The position numbers and the translations under genes are program-made. This document shows, one piece after another, positions 42,392-50,976 of a DNA stretch of 64,000 nt. The stretch is taken from positions 1 to 64,000 of the forward strand of contig JARGNG010000015.1 in the NCBI GenBank assembly GCA_029213265.1, in the 5' to 3' direction. Under the pieces are notes generated by a model. The model was not told where the DNA came from. It saw nothing but the letters and a program-made list of their open reading frames with translations, and did no database searches. How positions within the stretch are numbered: position 1 is the stretch's first letter; each line of letters starts with the position of its first letter. The DNA is from Verrucomicrobiales bacterium (GTDB lineage: Bacteria; Verrucomicrobiota; Verrucomicrobiia; Verrucomicrobiales; DEV007).

Positions 42392-44908
42392 CTACTGCGA
42401 AGGAAGCGGCACTCGCGGTGGCGTTTTCTTACCGAACAGCTTCCGCCCCAATTTCCGGAGTGGCTGATCTTCGAGTTCCGCACCTTCGATCACTTCAGCG
42501 CGATGCTGAATCGTTGGAAGCCCGGGCTCGGGAAAACTTTCTGCGGCGTCCTCACCAATTTCCGAACGAACATCTTCGTCATAGCTGGTCACCACAGCCT
42601 CCTGATCTCCGTGAACAACAATCGGCTGAATGAAAATCATGAGTTCAGAACGGGTCTTGGCCCGATTGGAATTTCTCGCCGCTGCTCCGAAGATAGGAAT
42701 GTCCTTGAGGAGGGGGATGCCGGCATCGGAATCATTTTCCGATTCAGAAATCAGTCCTCCCAGAACAATGGTGGCCCGGTTGGCCACTGTAACCGTGGTG
42801 TTCAACTCCTGCTTTCCAATGACGGGAACCTCGCTTTGGTCAATCATCGCCGTGGAAATCACCCGGTCATTAATCTGCACAATATCGAGAGTGACCTCAT
42901 CATTCTCGTTGATCGTCGGGAGAACCTCCAGCTTCAAGACTACGTCTTTAAATTCTGTGGTCGACCGGATCGAATTGGGGTTCGTCGTGTCGGAAACTGA
43001 ACTCGCAGCGTAGGGAACTTCCTGTCCCGAAGTGATTTCAGCCCGTTTTCCGTTTTGCGTATACACGACGGGGCGGGAGAGAACCTTGAATCGATTCGTC
43101 GTTTCGAGCGCGGTCACAACCACATCGAGTGACTGGCCGATCTGTCCGTAAATGTTCAAACCGCTTGCCGGTCCGAATGGGGTGGTCACAATCATGTCGG
43201 CAAGGTCAGCAATGTTTCCGGTCGTATTGGTGTTTCCAATAATGTCGGATCGCCCGTTGATGAGTCCGGAGCTGATACCTCCTGCCCCGGGATTTTGAGA
43301 TTTCCAGGGGACATATTGTTGAAGGAAGTCGACTCCCAGTTGAGTTTCATCTGACAAAGTCAGCTCGCCAATGACCGTGGCGAGGTAGACTTGAAGCGGC
43401 TTTCGATCCAGTCGCTCGATCATATCAAGCACGACATTCTCCGACTCGCGGGTGCCAATCACAATGATCGAGTTGGCCTGACGGTCCGCAATAATTCGGG
43501 TTTTCCCAACCAGGACGGAAATGGGCGCGACCTCATCGACCGGAAACGCGATTTGATCGACACGGGACTCTCCATCCACCTGAGCTGCGCCCTGCTGCGT
43601 TCGATTCTGATTGTTCTGAGCGTTCCGGTTGGTTCCGGTCAGGGTGGCAAGCTGAGAGGAAGTGACCGGAGTGGGGCGACTCTGAATCTGACGCCCACCG
43701 GGAAGCTGTGTTTGCCCCGTTCCGGTGTCTTGAAGAATATCGACGATCACAGGAAGAATATCGTTCGCTTTCACATAACGAAGTTTCCTTTCGAGAGGTT
43801 CGTGAGTGTCGATCGCCTGATCAAATTCCTGAATCAACTGCAGGATATAGGCGGCATCAGAGGGAGATGCGACAACCATGATTCGATTGAGTCTATCGTC
43901 GGGAATGAGCTGGGCAGCGGGCATATCCGCAGTTCCGACACCGTTCTCCGCACTGTTATTCCCGGTCTGTCGGTTATTTCCCTGCTGCTGACTCTGCTGC
44001 CGGTTCTGATCTCCCCCACCTTGGTTATTGCCACTCTGCCTTTGCTGACCGGTAACGGTGCCACGCGCCTCGCTTTGACGAAGACGCTCCTCCATCCTCG
44101 CATCCATCGCCGCCTGAATGATCTGGGCCACAATATTTGCTTCGGCAAATTCGAGATTCACAAAGGAAGTAAGGAGCGGCGCATCGGAAACCGGGTGATC
44201 AATGATCATGCGCAGACGAATGAGCTGCCGAACGAGAGGTGAGGTTTCGGTAATGAGAAGTCCACGGGGGTTCGATACCGGTGTGATGCGCCCAAATTCA
44301 TTCAGAACAATGTGATTGGAAAAGATCGTCGCCGCATCTTCGGGATCGATGAATTCGAGTTCCATGAAAAAACCGACAAGCGACTCTCCATCCGGAAGCG
44401 CGTCCGCGTCCGTGTAGATGACAACTCCTTCACTGAAGGAAGGGCTTCCTGCGCCCTGCCTCGCTCCACCCAGAAGAACTTTTACACTCTCCTCCTCCGG
44501 CTCGAGGACAAGGACATATCCATTCACCAGAAGAGCGGCTTCGATCAGGCGAATGGCCTCGTCTTTCGAAACTTCGGTCGGGGTCACCAAACTGACTTGA
44601 GGGCCCTCAAAGATAGAACTGTCTTTCACGATCGGCTTTTCGATGAGCCGTTCGTAGATATTCAAAATATCATTCACGGGATTGAGCGGAAACTGAAGAC
44701 TAACCCGATCTCCGATCGGTCCCCCACTCCCCGGACCGCGCGGTCCACCCGGCCCACTGGGTCGTTGAAGATTCGAGGGCGCTTGCCGGGGCTCCTGAGC
44801 CGCGTCATTATCCTGGCCGGCAAGTGGCCCGATGCCCCCGGAAAGGGATAACAAGATGGAAGCCAGACAACAGTGTGCCCGGAACCTGGAAGTCGGTTCG
44901 TTGTTCAT
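42392..44908 (-). CDS. gspD: Type II secretion system secretin GspD-like
   Basis: Secretins form the outer-membrane channel of type II secretion and related systems. The 838-aa product has a signal-like N terminus, a Gly/Pro-rich segment (about 40-65), N-domain repeats (for example FVNLEFAEANIVAQIIQAAMD and ERKLRYVKANDILPVIVDIL) and the C-terminal secretin domain with VLGGLISESENDSDAGIPLLKDIPIFG and RTRSELMIFIQPIVV-like text. Two inserts rich in Gln and Asn (about 280-330 and 410-440) interrupt the N domains. No other gsp gene is adjacent, so it is an orphan or a partner of genes elsewhere; type IV pilus PilQ is less likely. Confidence 0.88.
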   Translation of the reverse strand: MNNEPTSRFRAHCCLASILLSLSGGIGPLAGQDNDAAQEPRQAPSNLQRPSGPGGPRGPGSGGPIGDRVSLQFPLNPVNDILNIYERLIEKPIVKDSSIFEGPQVSLVTPTEVSKDEAIRLIEAALLVNGYVLVLEPEEESVKVLLGGARQGAGSPSFSEGVVIYTDADALPDGESLVGFFMELEFIDPEDAATIFSNHIVLNEFGRITPVSNPRGLLITETSPLVRQLIRLRMIIDHPVSDAPLLTSFVNLEFAEANIVAQIIQAAMDARMEERLRQSEARGTVTGQQRQSGNNQGGGDQNRQQSQQQGNNRQTGNNSAENGVGTADMPAAQLIPDDRLNRIMVVASPSDAAYILQLIQEFDQAIDTHEPLERKLRYVKANDILPVIVDILQDTGTGQTQLPGGRQIQSRPTPVTSSQLATLTGTNRNAQNNQNRTQQGAAQVDGESRVDQIAFPVDEVAPISVLVGKTRIIADRQANSIIVIGTRESENVVLDMIERLDRKPLQVYLATVIGELTLSDETQLGVDFLQQYVPWKSQNPGAGGISSGLINGRSDIIGNTNTTGNIADLADMIVTTPFGPASGLNIYGQIGQSLDVVVTALETTNRFKVLSRPVVYTQNGKRAEITSGQEVPYAASSVSDTTNPNSIRSTTEFKDVVLKLEVLPTINENDEVTLDIVQINDRVISTAMIDQSEVPVIGKQELNTTVTVANRATIVLGGLISESENDSDAGIPLLKDIPIFGAAARNSNRAKTRSELMIFIQPIVVHGDQEAVVTSYDEDVRSEIGEDAAESFPEPGLPTIQHRAEVIEGAELEDQPLRKLGRKLFGKKTPPRVPLPSQ

Positions 44909-45006
44909 GTGTTTGTGTTTCCTGTCCCGCCGGTCAGGAATCGATGAAACACCGGAAGTTGCTCATCGGTTCCTAATTTTTCTCGAAAGCGGGAATTCTC
45001 TTCGCC

Positions 45007-45027
45007 AAAGGCGTAGCGAACGCCTTT
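45007..45027. terminator. 8-bp hairpin in the xseA-gspD gap
   Basis: AAAGGCGT (45007-45014) pairs with ACGCCTTT (45020-45027) around AGCGA. It lies 90 bp downstream of the xseA stop in the direction of that gene; only three T residues follow, so it is a weak terminator candidate for the rpe-xseA unit. Confidence 0.35.
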
Positions 45028-45116
45028 TGTTACCCTAATTGAGGAAATCACTCAACCTCAGAAATACCCCGATGAGATAACGGGTCTACGGAATTTCTAC
45101 TTGATGCGGAAATCAA

Positions 45117-46454
45117 CTATCCAGTCTGATCAACGACACTTTCGATCTCGCCATCGACCAACTTTGTGATGAGCCGATCGCCTGATTTCACGGCAGAAAT
45201 GCTGGTCACAGGATTCCCAATCTCATCGAGCGTCATTGAGAAACCGCGCTTCACAGTCGCCTCCGGGCTCAGGGAGTGGAGCAGGGACCCTACACTGTCG
45301 AGAATATGGCGCGACTCCTGAAGCTTTCGTTCGGCAACATCGCTCACCTTCTCATGGCAGTAGTTCAACCTCTCCCTTACTCGTGAGACTTCCCGCTCTG
45401 GACGAATCGAATCGAGAACCCGACCTGCCGATTGCCACTCGGCCCGCGCTTCGACGAGGCGGGATTCCAGCGCGTTCTCCAGACGTTCGCCAAGAAAATC
45501 CAGCGATTGGACCCAGGATTGAATTCGCCGTCCCGGCTCGCGCGCATCAAGCTCTCTTTTTAGAGAGAGGACCGATCGTTGCAGATGCACAATCGAATTT
45601 CCAAGTCGGGAGTCGAGTGAGTCTTGCAGCATCGAGAGGTGGCGCAACAGTGCCTCGGCATCCGGAGTCGCATTCTCGGCCGCAGCGCTTGGAGTCGGCT
45701 CCCGCCGGTCCGCTACAAAATCCGCAATCGTAAAATCGATCTCGTGCCCGACTCCCGACATCACGGGGATGGAGCACTCCGCGATAGCGCGGGCGACGAT
45801 TTCCTCGTTAAAGGACCATAGATCTTCAATGCTTCCGCCGCCGCGAGAGACAAGGATCAAATCCGGGCGCGGAATTTGCTCCGAAGTTTCCAGCAATTTG
45901 ATCCCGTATGCTATTTCCGCAGCCGAGCCTTCCCCCTGAACCCGGGCGGGCTGGATCAGGATGCGAATCCAGGGAGCCCGCCTCGCAAAAACATGGAGTA
46001 TATCCCGGATCGCTGCACCAGTTGGCGAAGTCACGATTCCGATCGTTCGGGGAAACGCGGGAATCGCCTTTTTCCAGGATGGATCAAACAAACCTTCCGC
46101 ATCGAGCTTGCGCTTCAATTCTTCAAACTTTGCCTGGAGATCTCCCGCTCCCTTGGGCTGAAGCAGTTGCGCAATCAGTTGGTATTGGCCACGGGCTTCA
46201 TAGACAGAGATGTTCCCGAAAACCTGAACCTGCATTCCGTCTTTTACCGGAACGGACAGTTTCGAAGCGGATCCGCGGAAGAGAACGCAGCTCAACTGAG
46301 CAAAGGAATCTTTCAAGGTAAAATAGTGATGCCCCGATGCGGGCAGCCGATGATTGCTGATTTCGCCTTCGACCCATATCCCGGTGAATTGATCCTCCAG
46401 ACTGCCACGAATGTCGGCAGTGATATCGGAAACGCTGTAGACTTCCTCAGGCAT
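45117..46454 (-). CDS. xseA: Exodeoxyribonuclease VII large subunit
   Basis: XseA is the catalytic subunit of exonuclease VII. The 445-aa product (ATG 46454; a TTG lies just before) begins with an OB-fold domain, VWVEGEISNHRLPASGHHYFTLKD-like, which binds single-stranded DNA. The catalytic domain shows IGIVTSPTGAAIRDILHV and DLILVSRGGGSIEDLWSFNEE, then SGVGHEIDFTIADFVADRR. A coiled-coil C terminus follows. It begins 3 nt after the rpe stop, so the two are co-transcribed. Confidence 0.96.
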   Translation of the reverse strand: MPEEVYSVSDITADIRGSLEDQFTGIWVEGEISNHRLPASGHHYFTLKDSFAQLSCVLFRGSASKLSVPVKDGMQVQVFGNISVYEARGQYQLIAQLLQPKGAGDLQAKFEELKRKLDAEGLFDPSWKKAIPAFPRTIGIVTSPTGAAIRDILHVFARRAPWIRILIQPARVQGEGSAAEIAYGIKLLETSEQIPRPDLILVSRGGGSIEDLWSFNEEIVARAIAECSIPVMSGVGHEIDFTIADFVADRREPTPSAAAENATPDAEALLRHLSMLQDSLDSRLGNSIVHLQRSVLSLKRELDAREPGRRIQSWVQSLDFLGERLENALESRLVEARAEWQSAGRVLDSIRPEREVSRVRERLNYCHEKVSDVAERKLQESRHILDSVGSLLHSLSPEATVKRGFSMTLDEIGNPVTSISAVKSGDRLITKLVDGEIESVVDQTG

Positions 46455-46457
46455 CAA

Positions 46458-47120
46458 TTATTCACGCATTTGCTGAATCGCACCTGCCATGTCCTCTTTT
46501 CCATAGAGCGCCGTTCCCGCAACCATGACATTGGCTCCGTGCCTCCCCGCAATGTGAACGGTTTCCGCATCGATCCCCCCATCCACTTCAATATGATAAG
46601 CCAGACCGTTTTCTTCCCGGAAGGCTTTCGCGGCTTCCACCTTGGGCATCGTTTCTTCCGCCATAAATGATTGCCCGCCAAATCCGGGGACAACAGTCAT
46701 GACGAGAAGCAAATCAATCTGACTAAGATAGGGCTTTACCTCTTCGAAGGGAGTCGCCGGGTTGAAAGCGAGTCCGCAACCGTGTCCCGCATCACGAATC
46801 GCGGCAAGGGTGGCAGAAACATTATGATCCGCCTCCACATGCACCGTAATCCGGTCTGAACCCGCCTTGATAAAGGAATCCAGATATTTGTCCGGATGGG
46901 TGATCATCAGGTGCACGTCGAGCGTCAATTCGGTGTGAGGCCGGACCGCACTCACAAACTGCGGTCCGAATGAGATATTTTCCACAAAGTGGCCATCCAT
47001 CACATCGAGATGAATCCAGTCCGCTCCCGCTTCATCTGCACGGACAACCTCATCTCGGACCGCCCCCCAATCAGAGGCAAGCATTGACGGGGCGATGATT
47101 CGGGTGTTGCAGTCACTCAT
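46458..47120 (-). CDS. rpe: Ribulose-phosphate 3-epimerase
   Basis: Rpe interconverts ribulose 5-phosphate and xylulose 5-phosphate in the pentose phosphate pathway. The 220-aa TIM barrel shows IAPSMLASDW, the metal and catalytic region WIHLDVMDGHFVENISFG, DVHLMITHPDKYLDSF, VMTVVPGFGGQSF and IEVDGGI with the second catalytic Asp. It leads a two-gene unit with xseA and diverges from tadA with an 84-bp gap. Confidence 0.97.
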   Translation of the reverse strand: MSDCNTRIIAPSMLASDWGAVRDEVVRADEAGADWIHLDVMDGHFVENISFGPQFVSAVRPHTELTLDVHLMITHPDKYLDSFIKAGSDRITVHVEADHNVSATLAAIRDAGHGCGLAFNPATPFEEVKPYLSQIDLLLVMTVVPGFGGQSFMAEETMPKVEAAKAFREENGLAYHIEVDGGIDAETVHIAGRHGANVMVAGTALYGKEDMAGAIQQMRE

Positions 47121-47204
47121 TTCCCCGCATTATCTATACGCTTTCCACGAAGCGCAACGCGACATCGGGAAAACTTTCGCGAAAGCGTCCACCAATTCAA
47201 TACC

Positions 47205-47741
47205 ATGGTGCAATCCACATCAGACGATCCTACCCGCCCCCCCGAAGATGATGAGCCCCTTATCGATCTGGCGAGTGATACTTTTTTCATGGGCCAGGCG
47301 ATGAGGCAGGCCCAGAAGGCCTATCTTGCCGAAGAAGTTCCTGTGGGAGCAGTGATCGTTCAGAACGGCTCCATCGTCGCCCGGGCACACAATCAGGTGG
47401 AGACCTTGAAGGACGCCACCGCTCACGCGGAAATGCTCGCTTTAACGCAGGCGGAAGAGGCAATGGGAGACTGGCGCCTGATGGACTGTGACCTGTATGT
47501 GACCAAGGAGCCGTGCCCCATGTGTGCGGGAGCGATCGTTCACTGCCGCATTCGAAGGGTGATTTTCGGATGCGGAGATCCCAAGGGAGGGGCGGCCGGA
47601 GGCTTCATCAATCTCCTTCAGCAACCGACGCTGAATCATTTCAGCGAAGTGACGCCGGGGGTTCTTGAGGAAGACTCCAAACTACTTCTCAAGACTTTCT
47701 TCCTTGAAGCGAGAACCAAAAAGAAGGCTGGCATGGAGTAG
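47205..47741 (+). CDS. tadA: tRNA-specific adenosine deaminase
   Basis: TadA deaminates the wobble adenosine of tRNA-Arg(ACG) to inosine. The 178-aa protein shows the zinc site in the cytidine-deaminase fold: HAEML with the catalytic Glu, and PCPMCAGAI with two Cys ligands. VPVGAVIVQNG and GCGDPKGGAAGG are also typical. An extra polar N terminus (about 20 residues) is unusual. The leader, CAATACC, lacks a Shine-Dalgarno sequence. Confidence 0.95.
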   Translation: MVQSTSDDPTRPPEDDEPLIDLASDTFFMGQAMRQAQKAYLAEEVPVGAVIVQNGSIVARAHNQVETLKDATAHAEMLALTQAEEAMGDWRLMDCDLYVTKEPCPMCAGAIVHCRIRRVIFGCGDPKGGAAGGFINLLQQPTLNHFSEVTPGVLEEDSKLLLKTFFLEARTKKKAGME

Positions 47742-47785
47742 GAAAAGAGACCAGTTTCCGCGACTCCTTGTTTCCACACCCTCCT

Positions 47786-49144
47786 ATGCGTTTTCAGAAT
47801 CTGGCGAGATTTCCCGATATCGGATCGAATTCCTATCTTATGGAATTCGGGGACACGCGAGTCGTGCTTGATGCCGGCACTCACCCCAAACATACCGGGA
47901 CCGAGACACTCCCCCTGTTTGAACTCCTCGAACCGGATTCCGTTGACGCAATCTTCGTGAGTCATCCCCATCTGGACCACATCGGTGGACTCCCTGTACT
48001 GATGCAGCAGCAGATCACAGCAGCTGTAGCGATGACGGAACCAACGAGAGAAAGCGGATCTGCGCTCCTCCACAATTCGGTGAACGTCATGAAGGCTCAG
48101 AAGCAGGAACTGAATGAGCCTGCCTATCCACTCTACACTCACAGTAAAGTAGACGAAATGGAACGGCTCTGGTTTACCCGCTCACCCGGCGAAGTTTTTT
48201 CGATCGGTCATAAGGAAAGGATAGAGTGCGAATTCTTTCGTGCGGGTCACGTTCTCGGAGCCGTGGGAGTTCGAATGGAATGGCGCGGGAAGTCAGTCTT
48301 CTACACAGGGGACGTCCACTTTGAGAATCAAACGATGACGCAAGCCGCCGATTTCCCCGAGGGAAAGGTCGACACGCTGATCATTGAAACGACCCGCGGA
48401 GAGCATCCCCGAAGCCCTGAATACAGCCGAGAAGGTGAAAAGCGGCGCCTCGGGGAGGCCATCGCGGAAACGATTGCCCGCAATGGCACCGTGTTGATTC
48501 CCGTCTTTGCTTTCGGAAAAACGCAGGAACTCCTTCTTATGCTTCATGAATTGCGTGAGGAAGAAGTGATTCCATTTGTTCCGGTTCATATTGGCGGGCT
48601 CAGCACGAAGATGTCCCAGATTGCCGATCGCTTCGCGGACATCGAAGGTCGAAACCATCGCTCTTTTGAGGTTCTAAAGGATTTTGAGGAATTGAAAATT
48701 CTCCCTCGCGGCCATCGCGAACCCGAGTTTCACCGCGGCCACATTTACGCCCTCTCCAGCGGTATGATGTCGGAGCACACCGTTTCGAATCGCTTCGCAC
48801 GGAGAATTCTCGCTTCGGAAGAACACTCTCTTTTCTTCGTGGGTTATGCGGATGAGCTAACTCCCGGAGGAAAGCTGCTTGAAGCCGGCAAGGGTGGGAG
48901 CGTGCAACTGGATTCCCACCATGAGCACGAAACACCAATCCACTGTGAGGTCGACCGTTTCGATTTCAGCGGCCACTCTCCCCGTGACCAGATAGCCGAC
49001 TATGCCGTCCGCTGCGATCCTGAAACCGTAATTCTCGTCCATGGTGACACACCGGCCAGGGCATGGTTTCTGGAAGAGTTGCAGAGGCGACTTCCGGACA
49101 GCCGGATCATCATCCCGGAGCCCGGCGAGTCGGTCGAGCTGTAG
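47786..49144 (+). CDS. Metallo-beta-lactamase fold RNA-processing-type hydrolase (beta-CASP)
   Basis: The ATG at 47786 (452 aa) gives a product with the MBL metal-binding motif SHPHLDHIGGLP, further ligands in FRAGHVLGA and FYTGDVHF, and the beta-CASP elements: RNGTVLIPVFAFGKTQELLLML, SSGMMSEHTVS and the C-terminal VDRFDFSGHSPRDQI and VILVHGD. This arrangement is shared by CPSF73-like and archaeal nucleases, so an RNase role is likely but its target is not known. It follows tadA by 44 bp and converges with lpxD. Confidence 0.88.
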   Translation: MRFQNLARFPDIGSNSYLMEFGDTRVVLDAGTHPKHTGTETLPLFELLEPDSVDAIFVSHPHLDHIGGLPVLMQQQITAAVAMTEPTRESGSALLHNSVNVMKAQKQELNEPAYPLYTHSKVDEMERLWFTRSPGEVFSIGHKERIECEFFRAGHVLGAVGVRMEWRGKSVFYTGDVHFENQTMTQAADFPEGKVDTLIIETTRGEHPRSPEYSREGEKRRLGEAIAETIARNGTVLIPVFAFGKTQELLLMLHELREEEVIPFVPVHIGGLSTKMSQIADRFADIEGRNHRSFEVLKDFEELKILPRGHREPEFHRGHIYALSSGMMSEHTVSNRFARRILASEEHSLFFVGYADELTPGGKLLEAGKGGSVQLDSHHEHETPIHCEVDRFDFSGHSPRDQIADYAVRCDPETVILVHGDTPARAWFLEELQRRLPDSRIIIPEPGESVEL

Positions 49145-49160
49145 AAGTCAGCCGAGTGGG

Positions 49161-50189
49161 CTACTCCTCAACCCGTTTTTCCAGAGCTTTCACGCGCTTG
49201 ATCAGCCCGCCGATCTGTTTGATCCACATGCTCTCCCGGCGGTTCTCCTTGAGAGGTTTGGCCGGATATCCGAAATATGTCCCCCCCGGCTCCGTGATGG
49301 AAGCAATCACTCCCGAGCGCCCCCCACAGGTCACCTGATCTGCGATCTGAAGATGTCCCGCCACCCCTGTCTGCGCCGCCAGGGTGACATAGTTACCTAT
49401 TCTCGTGCTGCCGGAAATACCAACCTGCGCCACGACAATGCAGTGTTTTCCAATGATCACATTGTGAGCGATCTGCACCTGGTTGTCGATTTTAGTACCT
49501 TCGCCAATTACGGTCTCCCCGAAACGGGCCCGATCAATCGTGGTTGAGGCACCGATCTCGACGTCATCTTCCACTCGAACAATGCCAAGCTGATCGATTT
49601 TTTGATGGCGTCCCTCGACAAATTCAAATCCGAACCCATCACCTCCGATAACAACGTTGGAGTGAACGATAACCCGGTCCCCGAGAATGCAGCCTTCGCG
49701 AATCGTTGCATTGGGGCCAATTTCACAGTCTTCTCCGATGGTTGCGTTTTCACCGATGACCGCTCCGGAATTGATTCGTGTCCCCCTGCCAATTTTCACG
49801 CCGGCACTGACAGTTGCATTCGGCAGCACACTCACCCTTTCCTTATCCAGTTCTGCGCTCGCATCCACCCAGGCAGTGTCATGCACGCCTGCAACGAACT
49901 CAGGCGGCTTGATCCCGAATTCCTTAATGATGGTATCGAAAGCGAGAATCGGATTTTCGACGAGGAGGAGGCCGACTGAATCGGGAGCCTCGACCTGCTC
50001 GGCGGGAACCAAAACCAATCCAGCACTTGTTGACGCCAACTGATCCGCGTATTTTGGATTTCCGAAAAAGCTGACACAATTGGAGTCAGCCTGATCGAGG
50101 GCGGAAAAGTTGGTGAGCTCTGCCTCCGGGTTCCCCCGAAGAAGCTTCCCCTCCACCAGTTCCTCCAGCTCAGCGATAGTCGTTTTCAT
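49161..50189 (-). CDS. lpxD: UDP-3-O-acylglucosamine N-acyltransferase
   Basis: LpxD adds the second hydroxyacyl chain in lipid A synthesis. The ATG at 50189 (342 aa) has a good GGAGA six bases upstream. The N-terminal uridine-binding domain contains SFFGNPKYADQL; then comes a left-handed beta helix of hexapeptide repeats (about 105-290), with the catalytic His in VQIAHNVIIG. The C terminus is a short helix (GGLIKRVKALEKRVEE). An intrinsic terminator lies 14 bp upstream, between ompH and this gene. Confidence 0.95.
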   Translation of the reverse strand: MKTTIAELEELVEGKLLRGNPEAELTNFSALDQADSNCVSFFGNPKYADQLASTSAGLVLVPAEQVEAPDSVGLLLVENPILAFDTIIKEFGIKPPEFVAGVHDTAWVDASAELDKERVSVLPNATVSAGVKIGRGTRINSGAVIGENATIGEDCEIGPNATIREGCILGDRVIVHSNVVIGGDGFGFEFVEGRHQKIDQLGIVRVEDDVEIGASTTIDRARFGETVIGEGTKIDNQVQIAHNVIIGKHCIVVAQVGISGSTRIGNYVTLAAQTGVAGHLQIADQVTCGGRSGVIASITEPGGTYFGYPAKPLKENRRESMWIKQIGGLIKRVKALEKRVEE

Positions 50190-50202
50190 GGTCTCCGGAC
50201 AC

Positions 50203-50228
50203 AAAAAAGCGGCGGGAATCCCGCCGCT
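50203..50228 (-). terminator. Intrinsic terminator after ompH
   Basis: On the minus strand, AGCGGCGGG (50228-50220) pairs perfectly with CCCGCCGCT (50216-50208) around a 3-nt loop and is followed by TTTTTT (50208-50203). This is a canonical rho-independent terminator located after ompH and just ahead of the lpxD start. Confidence 0.9.
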
Positions 50229-50257
50229 CCATGGAAAATGATGTGGTTTCTTTACAA

Positions 50258-50848
50258 TCAGGGAGCCGCTGGAGCACCCGCATTAAGAGTGGCGACCACT
50301 TCTTCGGTCAAATCCAGCACGTTCTTGGAAGTGTAAAGGATAGCCTTGTTAGCCTTGGGGAGGAAAGACTTATCAAACACAAGGTCATGCCCCTGCGTTT
50401 CGACAATTACATTTACGGCCGCCTTGATCTCGTCAACCAGAGTCTTCTCCATTCCGGAACGAGCCTCCATGACTTCGGCCGATGCCTTGCGCTGCGCATC
50501 CTGAATCTCTTTCCCTTTTACAGCCCGCTCCTGAGCAAGCGCCTGGAGCTGCTCCATCGCTTCCTTACGAGTACCTTCGGCAAGAGTCGTATCGCGAACC
50601 GTCTTATCTAGATCTGCCATCTTCGTCGTCATCTGCTGATAGGCAGCCTGACGTTCGTCAATGTTTTTCCGCTTCTCGTCGGCCATTGCGTTAATTTTTT
50701 CGACCTCAATGTCGGTCTTGTAGTAGCGATTAAGCGCGTCCTGCATATCCACTACAGCGATCTTGAGACCTTGAGCGGAGGCGTTCATTCCAAATGCGGA
50801 AAGAGCGATGGCAGAAACACAGAGGAAGGTAGGCAGGTTGAACTTCAT
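50258..50848 (-). CDS. Periplasmic chaperone Skp/OmpH family
   Basis: The ATG at 50848 (196 aa) gives a signal peptide (MKFNLPTFLCVSAIALSAFG, cleavage near NASAQ). The mature protein begins GLKIAVVDMQDALNRYY, the OmpH/Skp hallmark, followed by a long Glu/Lys/Arg/Gln-rich coiled coil (about 50-140) and a C-terminal beta part (LVFDKSFLPKANKAILYTSK). Skp escorts unfolded outer-membrane proteins to BamA. The gene lies between bamA and lpxD, its classic context, with 128 bp to bamA. Its leader is ATTTCTCTC-rich, without a Shine-Dalgarno sequence. Confidence 0.92.
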   Translation of the reverse strand: MKFNLPTFLCVSAIALSAFGMNASAQGLKIAVVDMQDALNRYYKTDIEVEKINAMADEKRKNIDERQAAYQQMTTKMADLDKTVRDTTLAEGTRKEAMEQLQALAQERAVKGKEIQDAQRKASAEVMEARSGMEKTLVDEIKAAVNVIVETQGHDLVFDKSFLPKANKAILYTSKNVLDLTEEVVATLNAGAPAAP

Positions 50849-50976
50849 GTTTATCAATATAGAGAGAAATTTATGCTAGGAGACAGGTCGGATGATTTAT
50901 TTTCCGGTTGCCTCTGAACAGACGGCAGAGTGAAGGGATTTCTTAGACTTTTTCGATCTCGTTCCAGTCAAGGGGA

